A stretch of 64,000 nucleotides of DNA from Ideonella sp. (GTDB lineage: Bacteria; Pseudomonadota; Gammaproteobacteria; Burkholderiales; Burkholderiaceae_C). Made by a program: the position numbers and the translations under genes. This document shows positions 1 through 7,955 of the stretch, piece after piece. The stretch is from the NCBI GenBank assembly GCA_016721465.1, contig JADKIA010000031.1, forward strand, positions 558,001 to 622,000. The letters run 5' to 3'. A model generated the notes under the pieces. It was not told the origin of the DNA and searched no databases. It was given only the letters and a program-made list of their open reading frames with translations. Each line of letters begins with the position of its first letter. The first letter of the stretch is position 1.

Positions 1-2157
1 TTGCAGCAGGCCAAGGGCGACCTGGCCGGTGCGGCGCAGGCTTACCGCAAGGAACTGGAGCTGCGCAACGACCTGCCCGAGGCCCACGCCGCATTGATTG
101 CCCTGGCTTTCGCACAGCGCGACACCGACGCCGCGGCCAAGCAGGTCGACGAGTTGAAGAAGGTCTTGCCCAACCACCCGCAGACCAAGTATTTCGAAGC
201 GCAGGCGGCATTTGCCAAGGGCGAGTACACGAAGGTGCGTGAACTGCTGCAACCCTTGTTGCGGGCCGCGCCCGAGCACGTGGGCCTGCTGCACCTGGCC
301 GGGGCCACCGAGTTCAAGCTCGGTGCCACGGCGCAGGCCGAGACCTACCTGTCCAAGGCGATCCAGCTGGCGCCCAACTTCGTCGGGGCGCGCCGCGTGA
401 TGGCGCAGGTCTATCTGAGGGCGCAACAGCCGGGCAAGGTGCAGGCGGTGCTCAAACCCATCGTCGACGCCGGCAAGGCCGACTCCGAGGCCTTGTCGCT
501 GCTCGCCCAGGCCGCGGCCATGCAGGGCGACACCAAGTCCGCCGATGACTACTTCGCGCGTGCTGCCAAGCTCAAGCCCGAGGACACCCGCATCCGAGCG
601 GCCCAAGCGCTTGGACAGGTGGCCCGTGGCAATGCCGACACCGCCTTCGTCGAGCTGGAATCGCTGGCCGCGGCCGATAAGGGCTCTGCGGTGGACTTGG
701 CGCTGATCAGCGCCCACATCCGCCGCAACGAGTTGCCGGCAGCGCTCAAGGCGATCGACGCGCTGGACAAGAAGCAGCCCAACAGTGCCGTGGCGCCCAA
801 CCTGCGCGGCCGCGTGCTCTTGCAGCAGAAGGACGCGGCCGGTGCGCGCAAGAATTTCGAACAAGCCCTGGTGCGCGAACCCAAGTTCGTGGCGGCTGCG
901 GCAGCGCTCGCAGCCATGGACCTGGTCGACAAGAAGCCGGACGCCGCCAAGGGCCGCTTCGAAGCGGTGCTCAAGGCCGATCCGAAGAACGCGCAGGCCA
1001 TGATGGCGATGTCCGAACTGGCGGCACGTGCAGGGGACAAACCCGAGCAGGTGCTGAAGTGGATCAACGATGCCGTGGCAGCCGAACCCACCAACCCGGC
1101 ACCTCGGCTGTTGCTGGTGGACACCCACTTGCGTGCACGTGACTTCAAGGCCGCCGCCGCTGCAGCGCAGACCGCCGTGGCAGCGATGCCGGACAACGCC
1201 GATCTGCTCGACAAGCAGGCCCGTGTGCTGATGGCCTCGGGCGACGCCCAGCAGGCAGTGAGCAAGTTCGCGCGCATCACGCAGATGCGCCCGACCTCGG
1301 CGGCTGCCTTCGTCAACCTGGGCGAGGCTCAGCTGTCGGCCAACGACCTGGACGGGGCCGCCCGCGCCGCGCGCAGTGCCCTGGATCTGGCGCCGACCGC
1401 ATTGCCCGCGCAGAAGCTGGCGATCAGCGTGGCCGTGAAGCAGAAGCGTTGGAAGGAGGCCCTGGCCTTGGCTCGCACCATGCAGACGGCCCAGCCGACC
1501 GACGCAACCGGCCTGCTGGTCGAAGGTGAAATCGAACTGGAACAGAAGAACTTCGACAACGCCATCACCGCCTTTCGCAAAGCCACCACCCTGGCAGCGC
1601 CAGGCCAGGCGCCTGCGCGGCTGCACATGGCCCTGCTGCAGGCCAAGCGCGACGCGGACGCCACCAAGTTCGCCGACACCTGGGTGGCATCGCATCCGAA
1701 GGACGGGCTGTTCATCTACCACCTTGGCGATGTGGCGCTGGGGCGCAACGATCTCGCGGGCGCCGAGCGCCGCTACAACGAGGTGCTGAAGCTGCAGCCC
1801 GAGCATGCGCTGGCGCTCAACAACGTGGCCTGGCTGATGGTCCAACAGAAGCGCAGCGGTGCGGTGACGCTGGCCGAGCGCGCAGTGAAGGCCGCGCCGA
1901 ACCAACCGCCGTTGATGGACACGCTGGCCCTGGCGCTGGCGGCCGAGTCGCAGTTGCCCAAGGCGCTGGAGGTGCAGAAGAAGGTGGTCGAGATGGCACC
2001 TCAGGCGCCGTCCTTCCGCTTGAACCTCGCCAGGATGCTGCTTCAGGCGGGCGAGAAGTCGGCGGCGCGCACCGAACTGGAGAAGCTCGAGAAGCTCGGC
2101 CAGGCCTTTGCGGGGCATGCCGAGGTGGCCGAGCTGCTGAAGAAGGCCAGTTCATGA
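1..2157 (+). CDS. prsT: PEP-CTERM system TPR-repeat protein PrsT (5' end outside window)
   Basis: This open frame runs from the window edge to a TGA and is built almost wholly of about 34-residue tetratricopeptide units (A/L/Y-rich helical pairs, for example around residues 100-130 and 560-620). The opening TTG is an in-frame codon at the edge, not a supported start; family members are about 900 residues, so roughly 200 N-terminal residues, including a lipoprotein signal, are probably missing. PrsT proteins accompany exosortase/PEP-CTERM exopolysaccharide systems and are thought to be periplasmic or outer-membrane scaffolds. No exosortase or glycan synthesis gene is visible here, so that context would have to lie upstream. 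A generic TPR protein is the alternative. No clear terminator follows. Confidence 0.8.
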   Translation: MQQAKGDLAGAAQAYRKELELRNDLPEAHAALIALAFAQRDTDAAAKQVDELKKVLPNHPQTKYFEAQAAFAKGEYTKVRELLQPLLRAAPEHVGLLHLAGATEFKLGATAQAETYLSKAIQLAPNFVGARRVMAQVYLRAQQPGKVQAVLKPIVDAGKADSEALSLLAQAAAMQGDTKSADDYFARAAKLKPEDTRIRAAQALGQVARGNADTAFVELESLAAADKGSAVDLALISAHIRRNELPAALKAIDALDKKQPNSAVAPNLRGRVLLQQKDAAGARKNFEQALVREPKFVAAAAALAAMDLVDKKPDAAKGRFEAVLKADPKNAQAMMAMSELAARAGDKPEQVLKWINDAVAAEPTNPAPRLLLVDTHLRARDFKAAAAAAQTAVAAMPDNADLLDKQARVLMASGDAQQAVSKFARITQMRPTSAAAFVNLGEAQLSANDLDGAARAARSALDLAPTALPAQKLAISVAVKQKRWKEALALARTMQTAQPTDATGLLVEGEIELEQKNFDNAITAFRKATTLAAPGQAPARLHMALLQAKRDADATKFADTWVASHPKDGLFIYHLGDVALGRNDLAGAERRYNEVLKLQPEHALALNNVAWLMVQQKRSGAVTLAERAVKAAPNQPPLMDTLALALAAESQLPKALEVQKKVVEMAPQAPSFRLNLARMLLQAGEKSAARTELEKLEKLGQAFAGHAEVAELLKKASS

Positions 2158-2264
2158 CGACTCGACACTGATCGTCCGTGCGGCTTCAGGCATCCGCTGG
2201 GCCGCCCGGTCTCGCCTGACCACAACGGATGGTGTGGCCGGCGCCGCCAGGCCCCGGCACACCC

Positions 2265-3359
2265 TCAGTGCGCCGGCAGCACCGGGCCGCCTTCGCGCTT
2301 GTACGCCACCACGTGGTCGAGTTGCAGGCGTATGCCGATGCGTTCGCCGATGGCATGGTCATGGTGCGACGGCACCAACGACAACACGGCGGCGCCGCTG
2401 TCCAGTCGCAGGGTGTAGAGAAACGCCGCACCGCGGAAGGCCTTGCTCAGCACCTCGGCAGTGACCGGGCTGGCGTCGTCGTGCACCACGTCGTCCGGAC
2501 GCAGCAGCACGTCGACCTGGCAGCCATCGGGGCACAGGTCGCCGTGCTCGGTGCAGCGCACGGGCTCGGTGCTTTGCACGGTACCCAACTCCATTCTGAC
2601 GCGTCCGGATCCGGACACCACACCGGGCAGGAACGCGCCTTGCCCGACGAAGTCCGCCACAAAGCGATTGGCCGGCTGGTGGTAGAGCACATAGGCGCTG
2701 GCCCATTGCTGGATGCGTCCGTCACTCATGATGCCGATCTCGTCGGCGATGGCAAAGGCCTCGTGCTGATCGTGCGTGACCATCAGCGCCGTCGTGCCCG
2801 TGGCCTTGAGCAACAGGCGCAGTTCACTCCCGAGCCGCTCGCGCAGCTCGATGTCCAGGTTGGCGAAAGGCTCGTCCAGCAACAGCAGGCGTGGTGCCGG
2901 CGCCAGTGCGCGCGCCAGGGCCACCCGTTGCTGCTGCCCGCCGGACAGCTCGTGCGGATAGCGCCGAGCCGTGTGCGCCAGGCCCACCGTCTCCAGCATC
3001 TGGCGCACCCGAGCGGGCGCGTCGGACCGTCCCTGCAGACCAAAGCCCACGTTGTCGGCGACGCTCAGGTGCGGGAACAGCGCGTGGTCCTGGAACACCA
3101 TGCCGATGCGGCGCTGCTCGGGCGGCACCATCAGGCCAGCGCGGCTGACCACTTGGCCATCGAGCGCGATGCTGCCGTCCAGGACGGGCTCGAAGCCCGC
3201 CACCGCGCGCAGCACCGTGGTCTTGCCACAGCCCGACGGCCCCAGCAGGCAGCCGATGCTCCCGGCCGGCAAGGTGAACGACAGGCCCTGCACGACGGAC
3301 TTGCGGCCATAGGCGACGGCGATGCGATCGATCACGAGCCATGGTGTGGGAAGGCGCAT
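2265..3359 (-). CDS. fbpC: Ferric iron ABC transporter ATP-binding protein (FbpC type)
   Basis: A 364-residue ABC ATPase with Walker A GPSGCGKTT at about residues 40-48, Q-loop at about 90, signature LSGGQQQR at 138-145, Walker B LLLLDEP at 158-164 and a switch His in VMVTHDQHEAF-like sequence. About 100 residues after the nucleotide-binding domain form a TOBE-like regulatory region, usual in FbpC/AfuC proteins. The start MRLPTPW is preferred because the open frame continues 78 codons upstream into sequence overlapping the divergent permease gene. It should energise the permease at 3433-5103 at the cytoplasmic face of the inner membrane. It is transcribed away from that permease across a 73-bp gap. 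Another Fbp-like substrate such as a polyamine is less likely given the binding protein and Fur-like box nearby. Confidence 0.88.
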   Translation of the reverse strand: MRLPTPWLVIDRIAVAYGRKSVVQGLSFTLPAGSIGCLLGPSGCGKTTVLRAVAGFEPVLDGSIALDGQVVSRAGLMVPPEQRRIGMVFQDHALFPHLSVADNVGFGLQGRSDAPARVRQMLETVGLAHTARRYPHELSGGQQQRVALARALAPAPRLLLLDEPFANLDIELRERLGSELRLLLKATGTTALMVTHDQHEAFAIADEIGIMSDGRIQQWASAYVLYHQPANRFVADFVGQGAFLPGVVSGSGRVRMELGTVQSTEPVRCTEHGDLCPDGCQVDVLLRPDDVVHDDASPVTAEVLSKAFRGAAFLYTLRLDSGAAVLSLVPSHHDHAIGERIGIRLQLDHVVAYKREGGPVLPAH

Positions 3360-3432
3360 GGCGCCGATGATACGGGTGGCCCAGGCCCGGGCCACGGCCA
3401 ACTGGCGGGCGTCGATACACTGCAGCGACCCC

Positions 3433-5103
3433 ATGCCCGCCGTCCTGTCCGCCACCCGTTTCCGCTCGGCCAGCCCCTGGTTGCTGTTCATGGCGCTGCT
3501 CACGGCCGCGTTGGTGTTGGTGCCGCTTCTGTCGGTCGGATTGAACGTGTTTTCAGGGGGGACGACGGGCACCTGGGCGCACCTGTCCAGCACCGTGTTG
3601 CCCGACTACGTCGTGGCCACGCTGTGGCTGTGCTTCGGTGTCGGATCGGGCGTGGCGGCGCTCGGCGTGGGGTCGGCTTGGTTGGTCACTCGCCACGAGT
3701 TCCCGCTGCGGCGTCACTTCGAATGGGCGCTGGTGCTGCCCTTGGCCATGCCGGCGTATGTGGCGGCCTATACCTACACCGACTTTCTGCAGTACGTGGG
3801 GCCGCTGCAGACGGGCCTGCGCCACGCCTTTGGCTGGCAGCGCGCCGACTATTGGTTCCCGGAGGTGCGCAGCACCGGCGGTGCGGTGCTGATGTTCACG
3901 CTGGTGCTGTACCCCTACGTGTACCTGCTCACCCGCACGGCCTTGCTGGAGCGCGCCGGTGGGCTGGTCGAGGTGGCGCGATCGATGGGGCTCACGCCCT
4001 GGCAGGGCTTCGTGCGCATCTCGCTGCCGCTGGCCCGGCCGGCCATTGCGGCCGGTGTGGCGCTGGCACTGATGGAAACCTTGGCCGACTACGGCACGGT
4101 GTCCTACTTCGCCGTGCAGACCTTCACCACCGGCATCTACCGTGCCTGGTTCTCCTTGGGTGACCGAACCGCAGCGGCCCAGCTGGCCATGGCCTTGCTG
4201 GGCTTCGTGGTGCTGGTGCTGGCCTTTGAGCACCTGTCGCGTGGGCGGGCGCGCTTCGACGACACCACGCTGCGCCGCAGCGGCACGCCACGCCTGCCGC
4301 TGCGGGGCGTGCGAGCGGTGCTGGCGATGCTGGCCTGCAGTCTGCCCCTGCTGTTGGGTTTCCTGCTCCCGGCCGGACTGTTGTTGCGCATGGCGCTCGT
4401 GGAGGGTGATGCCCAGTTCGGTGCGCGCTTCATCACCCTGGCGCGCAACAGCGTGCTGGTGGCCGGAACCACGGCCGTGCTGGCGGTGATGCTGGCCTTG
4501 CTGCTGGGCTATGCGGCCCGCGTGAACCGTGGGGCCGGCATGCGCTGGGCGCATCGTGTTGCAGGCCTTGGCTACGCCTTGCCGGGCTCGGTCATTGCCG
4601 TCGGTGTGCTGATCCCGGTGACTCGGCTGGACCACCTTTTGGCCACGGGGCTGAAGCAGGCCTTCCAGATCGACTCGGGCCTGTTGCTCACCGGCACCAT
4701 CGCCGCGCTGGTGTACGCGTGCCTGGTTCGTTACTTGACAGCGGCCGTGCAGGCCGTGGATGCCGGCCTGGGCCGCATCACGCCGCAGATGGACCAGGCC
4801 GCGCGCAGCCTGGGACACACGCCGGCCCAAACCTTGCGCCGCGTGCACCTGCCGCTGCTGCGTGGCAGCTTGCTCACGGCGACGCTGCTGGTGTTCATCG
4901 ACGTGATGAAGGAACTGCCCGCCACCTTGGTGATGCGGCCTTTCAACTTCGACACCCTGGCCACGCAAGCCTACACGCTGGCCTCCGACGAGCGCCTGGC
5001 GGAGGCCAGCACGGCAGCGCTGGCCATCGTGGCGGTGGGGCTGTTGCCGATGCTGGTGCTGTGCCGGCAGATTGCGCAAGGACAGCGCGTCAGCGTCTCC
5101 TGA
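3433..5103 (+). CDS. fbpB: Ferric iron ABC transporter permease (FbpB type, fused two-domain)
   Basis: A 556-residue inner-membrane protein with about twelve hydrophobic segments arranged as two tandem BPD_transp_1 domains, the usual FbpB layout. Each half carries an EAA-type loop (near VEVARSMGLTPWQGFVRI and MDQAARSLGHTPAQTLRRV) that docks on the ATPase. The start MPAVLSATRF is chosen because the first transmembrane helix follows at once; the longer frame runs back into the divergent fbpC gene. It would form the pore for Fe(III) delivered by the binding protein at 5154-6182. Its orientation is opposite to both partner genes, so it must have its own promoter, which I could not identify in the 73-bp divergent gap. 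Confidence 0.88.
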   Translation: MPAVLSATRFRSASPWLLFMALLTAALVLVPLLSVGLNVFSGGTTGTWAHLSSTVLPDYVVATLWLCFGVGSGVAALGVGSAWLVTRHEFPLRRHFEWALVLPLAMPAYVAAYTYTDFLQYVGPLQTGLRHAFGWQRADYWFPEVRSTGGAVLMFTLVLYPYVYLLTRTALLERAGGLVEVARSMGLTPWQGFVRISLPLARPAIAAGVALALMETLADYGTVSYFAVQTFTTGIYRAWFSLGDRTAAAQLAMALLGFVVLVLAFEHLSRGRARFDDTTLRRSGTPRLPLRGVRAVLAMLACSLPLLLGFLLPAGLLLRMALVEGDAQFGARFITLARNSVLVAGTTAVLAVMLALLLGYAARVNRGAGMRWAHRVAGLGYALPGSVIAVGVLIPVTRLDHLLATGLKQAFQIDSGLLLTGTIAALVYACLVRYLTAAVQAVDAGLGRITPQMDQAARSLGHTPAQTLRRVHLPLLRGSLLTATLLVFIDVMKELPATLVMRPFNFDTLATQAYTLASDERLAEASTAALAIVAVGLLPMLVLCRQIAQGQRVSVS

Positions 5104-5153
5104 TTGCGCGCCTCATGGCGTGCAAGGCTGCTGCCGTGAAGGGCCGGCGCCGG

Positions 5154-6182
5154 CTACTTCCAGCCTGCGCGGTCGAACACCTTCTGGGCCAAGGTGGTGG
5201 TTTTCGACAGCTCGCCGATGGGCAACGCATCGGCCTTGAAGGTGCCCAGGGCGCTCAGCGCAGGGTTGGCGATCTTGACGCTGGCCACCACTGGCCACTC
5301 ATTGTTGCCGTCGGCAAAGTAGGCCTGGGCCTCGTTGCTGGCCAGGTACTCCAGGAACTGGACCGCTGCTTCGCGGTTCGGCGCGTGCTTGAGCACGCCG
5401 GCACCGGACACGTTGATGTGCGTGCCCCAGCTCGCCTGGTTCGGCCAGACCACGCCGACGGCCGCCATGGCCTGCTGGTCCTCGGCCTTGGTGCTGCGCA
5501 TCATGCGCGCCAGGTAGTAGGTGTTGGACAGCGTCACGCCGCACTCACCCGCCGCCACGGACTTGATCTGGTCGGTGTCGCCACCCTTCGGCGCGCGCGC
5601 GAAGTTGGCCACCAGGCCCCTGGCCCAGGCCTCGGTCTTCGCTTCACCATCGTGGGCGATCAATGCTGCACCCAACGACAGGTTGTAGGGGTGCGAGCCC
5701 GAGCGCCCGCACACCTGGCCTTTCATGGCCGGGGCGGCGAGGTCGGCATAGCTCTGCACGGCTTCGCGCTTGACGGCCGACTTGTTGTAGACGATCACCC
5801 GCGCCCGAGTGGAAAACGAGAACCAGGTGGGCGTGCGCAAGGTGGCCGGAATGCGTTCTTCGAGCAGCTTCGAGCGCACGGGTTGGAACAGACCAAGCGC
5901 GTCGGCGACTTCCAGCCGGGCGGCGTCCACCGTGATCAGCACGTCGGCCGGGCTGGCACTGCCCTCGTTGCGGATGCGCTCGACCAGTTCGTCTTCCTTG
6001 CCATCGAGCCGGTTGATGCGGATGCCCGTGGCCTTGGTGAAGTTGGCGTACAGCGCCTCGTCGGTCTGGTAGTGCCGGGCCGAATACAGGTTGAGCTGCC
6101 TGGTTTGCGCCTGGGTGTTCGGACTGAGCAGCCCCAGAGCAATGAGGGTCGGCAGCAAGGTCAGCAAGCGTTGGCGTGTCAT
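5154..6182 (-). CDS. fbpA: Periplasmic ferric-iron-binding protein (FbpA/FutA type)
   Basis: A 342-residue solute-binding protein with a clear Sec signal peptide (MTRQRLL, hydrophobic core, TQAQ cleavage region at about 24-26). The mature start NLYSARHYQTDEALY and the later SNTYYLAR motif, with its paired tyrosines, are typical of class C FbpA/FutA Fe(III)-binding proteins, where neighbouring Tyr residues hold the metal. It would capture ferric iron in the periplasm and hand it to the FbpB-type permease. The gene is convergent with the permease gene, with 50 bp between stops. A Fur-like box sits 36-54 bp upstream of the ATG, so derepression in low iron is likely. Confidence 0.9.
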   Translation of the reverse strand: MTRQRLLTLLPTLIALGLLSPNTQAQTRQLNLYSARHYQTDEALYANFTKATGIRINRLDGKEDELVERIRNEGSASPADVLITVDAARLEVADALGLFQPVRSKLLEERIPATLRTPTWFSFSTRARVIVYNKSAVKREAVQSYADLAAPAMKGQVCGRSGSHPYNLSLGAALIAHDGEAKTEAWARGLVANFARAPKGGDTDQIKSVAAGECGVTLSNTYYLARMMRSTKAEDQQAMAAVGVVWPNQASWGTHINVSGAGVLKHAPNREAAVQFLEYLASNEAQAYFADGNNEWPVVASVKIANPALSALGTFKADALPIGELSKTTTLAQKVFDRAGWK

Positions 6183-6217
6183 GGTGATTCAGGACTTCAA
6201 GTGGTGAATGCCTGCAT

Positions 6218-6236
6218 CATAACAAGAATCATTCGC
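6218..6236 (-). promoter_or_regulatory. Putative Fur box upstream of the iron-binding protein gene
   Basis: The 19-mer CATAACAAGAATCATTCGC matches the classical Fur consensus GATAATGATAATCATTATC at 13 of 19 positions by direct alignment, including the TAA and AATCATT blocks. It lies just upstream of fbpA (start 6182) in the AT-richest stretch of the area, where a promoter would be expected. Position and match support Fur control; binding is inferred. Confidence 0.6.
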
Positions 6237-6271
6237 AATTGAAGGCCTTTGCGCCAAGGCTCGCTTCGGGC

Positions 6272-7240
6272 TCACAACCAACCCGCACGCCGGAAGCGCC
6301 ACCACATCACGCCGCAGATGCCGCCGATCCAGGCCAGCGCGGCGGGGTAGCCCCAAGGGTGTTTCAGCTCCGGCATGTTTTGGAAGTTCATGCCCCACAC
6401 TCCGACGAAGAAGGTGGCCACCGCGAAGATGCCGGCCCAGGCCGCCAGGCGCTTGGTGACCTCGGATTCCTCGATGGTGACCATCGACAGGTTCACCTGG
6501 ATGGCGGTGCCGATCGTGTCGCGGATCGCGTCGATGGAAGTCAGCAGCCGGGCCAGGTGGTCGTACACATCGCGGAAATACTCGCCACTGGCGCTGCACA
6601 CCGCGGGCACGCGCCCGCCGTAGAGCTTGCCCGTGGCGTCCATCAGCGGCGCAACGGCATGGCGCAGCATCATCACCTTGTGCTTCAGGTCGTACAGCCG
6701 CTCGGTGTTGGCGCGGCCCGAGCCGCGGTGGAAGATCTGGCCCTCGATGGCCTCCAACTCGGTTTCCAGCGCGTCAACGATGGGAAAATAACGATCAACC
6801 ACCGCGTCCATCAGCGCGTACAGCACGAAGCCGGAGCCCTGGCCCAGCAGGTGCGGCTCGCGCTCACAGCGTTGGCGCACGCCGAGAAAACCCTGGGTGC
6901 TGCGATTGCGCACCGACAGCACGAAGTTGCGGCCCACGAACACGTTCACCTCGCCCACCCGCAGCTCGTCCGTCGGGCTGAATTCCACCAGGTGCAGCAC
7001 CGCGAACAAGGTCTCGCCGTACTCCTCGATCTTGGGCCGTTGGTGGCCATGGCGGGCGTCTTCGACCGCCAGGTCGTGCAGGCCGAACTCCTCCTGCATC
7101 TGCGCCAGTTCGTCCGTGTCGGCATCGCGCAGCGCCACCCAGACGAAGCAGTTGGCCTGGGCGAGGTAGTCGCTGACCTCCGCCACGGGGATGTCGGCCA
7201 GCTTGTGGCCATCGCGGTAGGCGACGCAGTTGATCAGCAT
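6272..7240 (-). CDS. corA: CorA-family divalent cation transporter
   Basis: A 322-residue CorA protein: a long acidic/helical cytoplasmic N-terminal domain, then two C-terminal transmembrane helices, with the family-defining GMN motif at residues 283-285 at the end of the first helix. CorA forms homopentameric channels for Mg2+, and often Co2+ and Ni2+. It lies 42 bp downstream of ureE on the same strand, so the two are probably co-transcribed, which suggests a role for this copy in nickel or cobalt supply. The C-terminus ends in a basic tail (WWRFRRAGWL), as is usual. The substrate cannot be fixed from sequence. Confidence 0.93.
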   Translation of the reverse strand: MLINCVAYRDGHKLADIPVAEVSDYLAQANCFVWVALRDADTDELAQMQEEFGLHDLAVEDARHGHQRPKIEEYGETLFAVLHLVEFSPTDELRVGEVNVFVGRNFVLSVRNRSTQGFLGVRQRCEREPHLLGQGSGFVLYALMDAVVDRYFPIVDALETELEAIEGQIFHRGSGRANTERLYDLKHKVMMLRHAVAPLMDATGKLYGGRVPAVCSASGEYFRDVYDHLARLLTSIDAIRDTIGTAIQVNLSMVTIEESEVTKRLAAWAGIFAVATFFVGVWGMNFQNMPELKHPWGYPAALAWIGGICGVMWWRFRRAGWL

Positions 7241-7282
7241 GGCGTGTCCAGGGACGAGGGCAGTGAGCGCTGGGCCGACGAC

Positions 7283-7918
7283 TCAGTGTCCGTGCTGCGA
7301 ATGTCCGTGGCCATGATCGGGCTCGTGATCATGGGCGCAACCCGGGCCGTGAACATGGATCGGCGCGGCGTTCGGCGTGCCAACCGTCGGGTGGGCGTGG
7401 TCATGCCCATGGTCATGCCCGTGTTCATGGACCTGGCCATGTGAATGGCCGTGGTCGTGTCCGGCGCTGCCATAGGCACCGCCCTCGGGCTCGAAGGCCT
7501 CGTTCGATTCGCTGACGATCAGGTGCTGCTGCCGCAACATGTCGGCCAGCACATGGTCGGGTTCGAGCAGCAGGCGGTCGGGCGCCAGTTGCAGCGCCAC
7601 ATGGCGATTGCCCAGATGGTAGGCGGCGCGCAGGAGGTCGAACGGGCTGCCATGGTGCACACAATGGCGCACCACCAGCACCGGCTGCGGGGCGGCATGC
7701 ACCACGATCAGCGAGCCATCCTCGGCCACCAGCACGTCGCCGCCGCGCACGGCGGTGCCGCGGGGCAAGAACACGCCGAGCGGCCGGCCTTGCGAGTCGG
7801 TGGCGTCGAAACGGCTCTTCTGGCGCACGTCCCAGTCGAGTTCGACATGCGCGGCCCGCTTGACCAGCACGCCGGCCAGGCCGCGGCCACCAGGGATGAG
7901 TTTGTTGATCGTCAGCAT
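7283..7918 (-). CDS. ureE: Urease accessory protein UreE with long His-rich tail
   Basis: A 211-residue UreE-like nickel metallochaperone. The N-terminal peptide-binding-like domain (about 1-75) and C-terminal metal-binding domain with the conserved LGNRH element (about 102-106) are present. Residues 154-211 are a His-rich tail with about 20 histidines in 58 residues, mainly HDHGH repeats, as in Klebsiella-type UreE. The start MLTINKL is chosen because the frame upstream overlaps the next gene's end and has no UreE similarity. UreE delivers Ni2+ to apo-urease with UreDFG. None of those genes, nor ureABC, is in the window; its partner here is corA. It may be detached from a urease operon or serve as a nickel buffer. 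Confidence 0.85.
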   Translation of the reverse strand: MLTINKLIPGGRGLAGVLVKRAAHVELDWDVRQKSRFDATDSQGRPLGVFLPRGTAVRGGDVLVAEDGSLIVVHAAPQPVLVVRHCVHHGSPFDLLRAAYHLGNRHVALQLAPDRLLLEPDHVLADMLRQQHLIVSESNEAFEPEGGAYGSAGHDHGHSHGQVHEHGHDHGHDHAHPTVGTPNAAPIHVHGPGCAHDHEPDHGHGHSQHGH

Positions 7919-7955
7919 GGCGCGATTGTCTCGCGCTTCGCGGCGCAGTTGGCCC

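Noticed and set aside
3360..3432. Fur box in the gap between the iron permease and ATPase genes
   Set aside because: The gap is GC-rich and no 19-bp stretch resembles the consensus.
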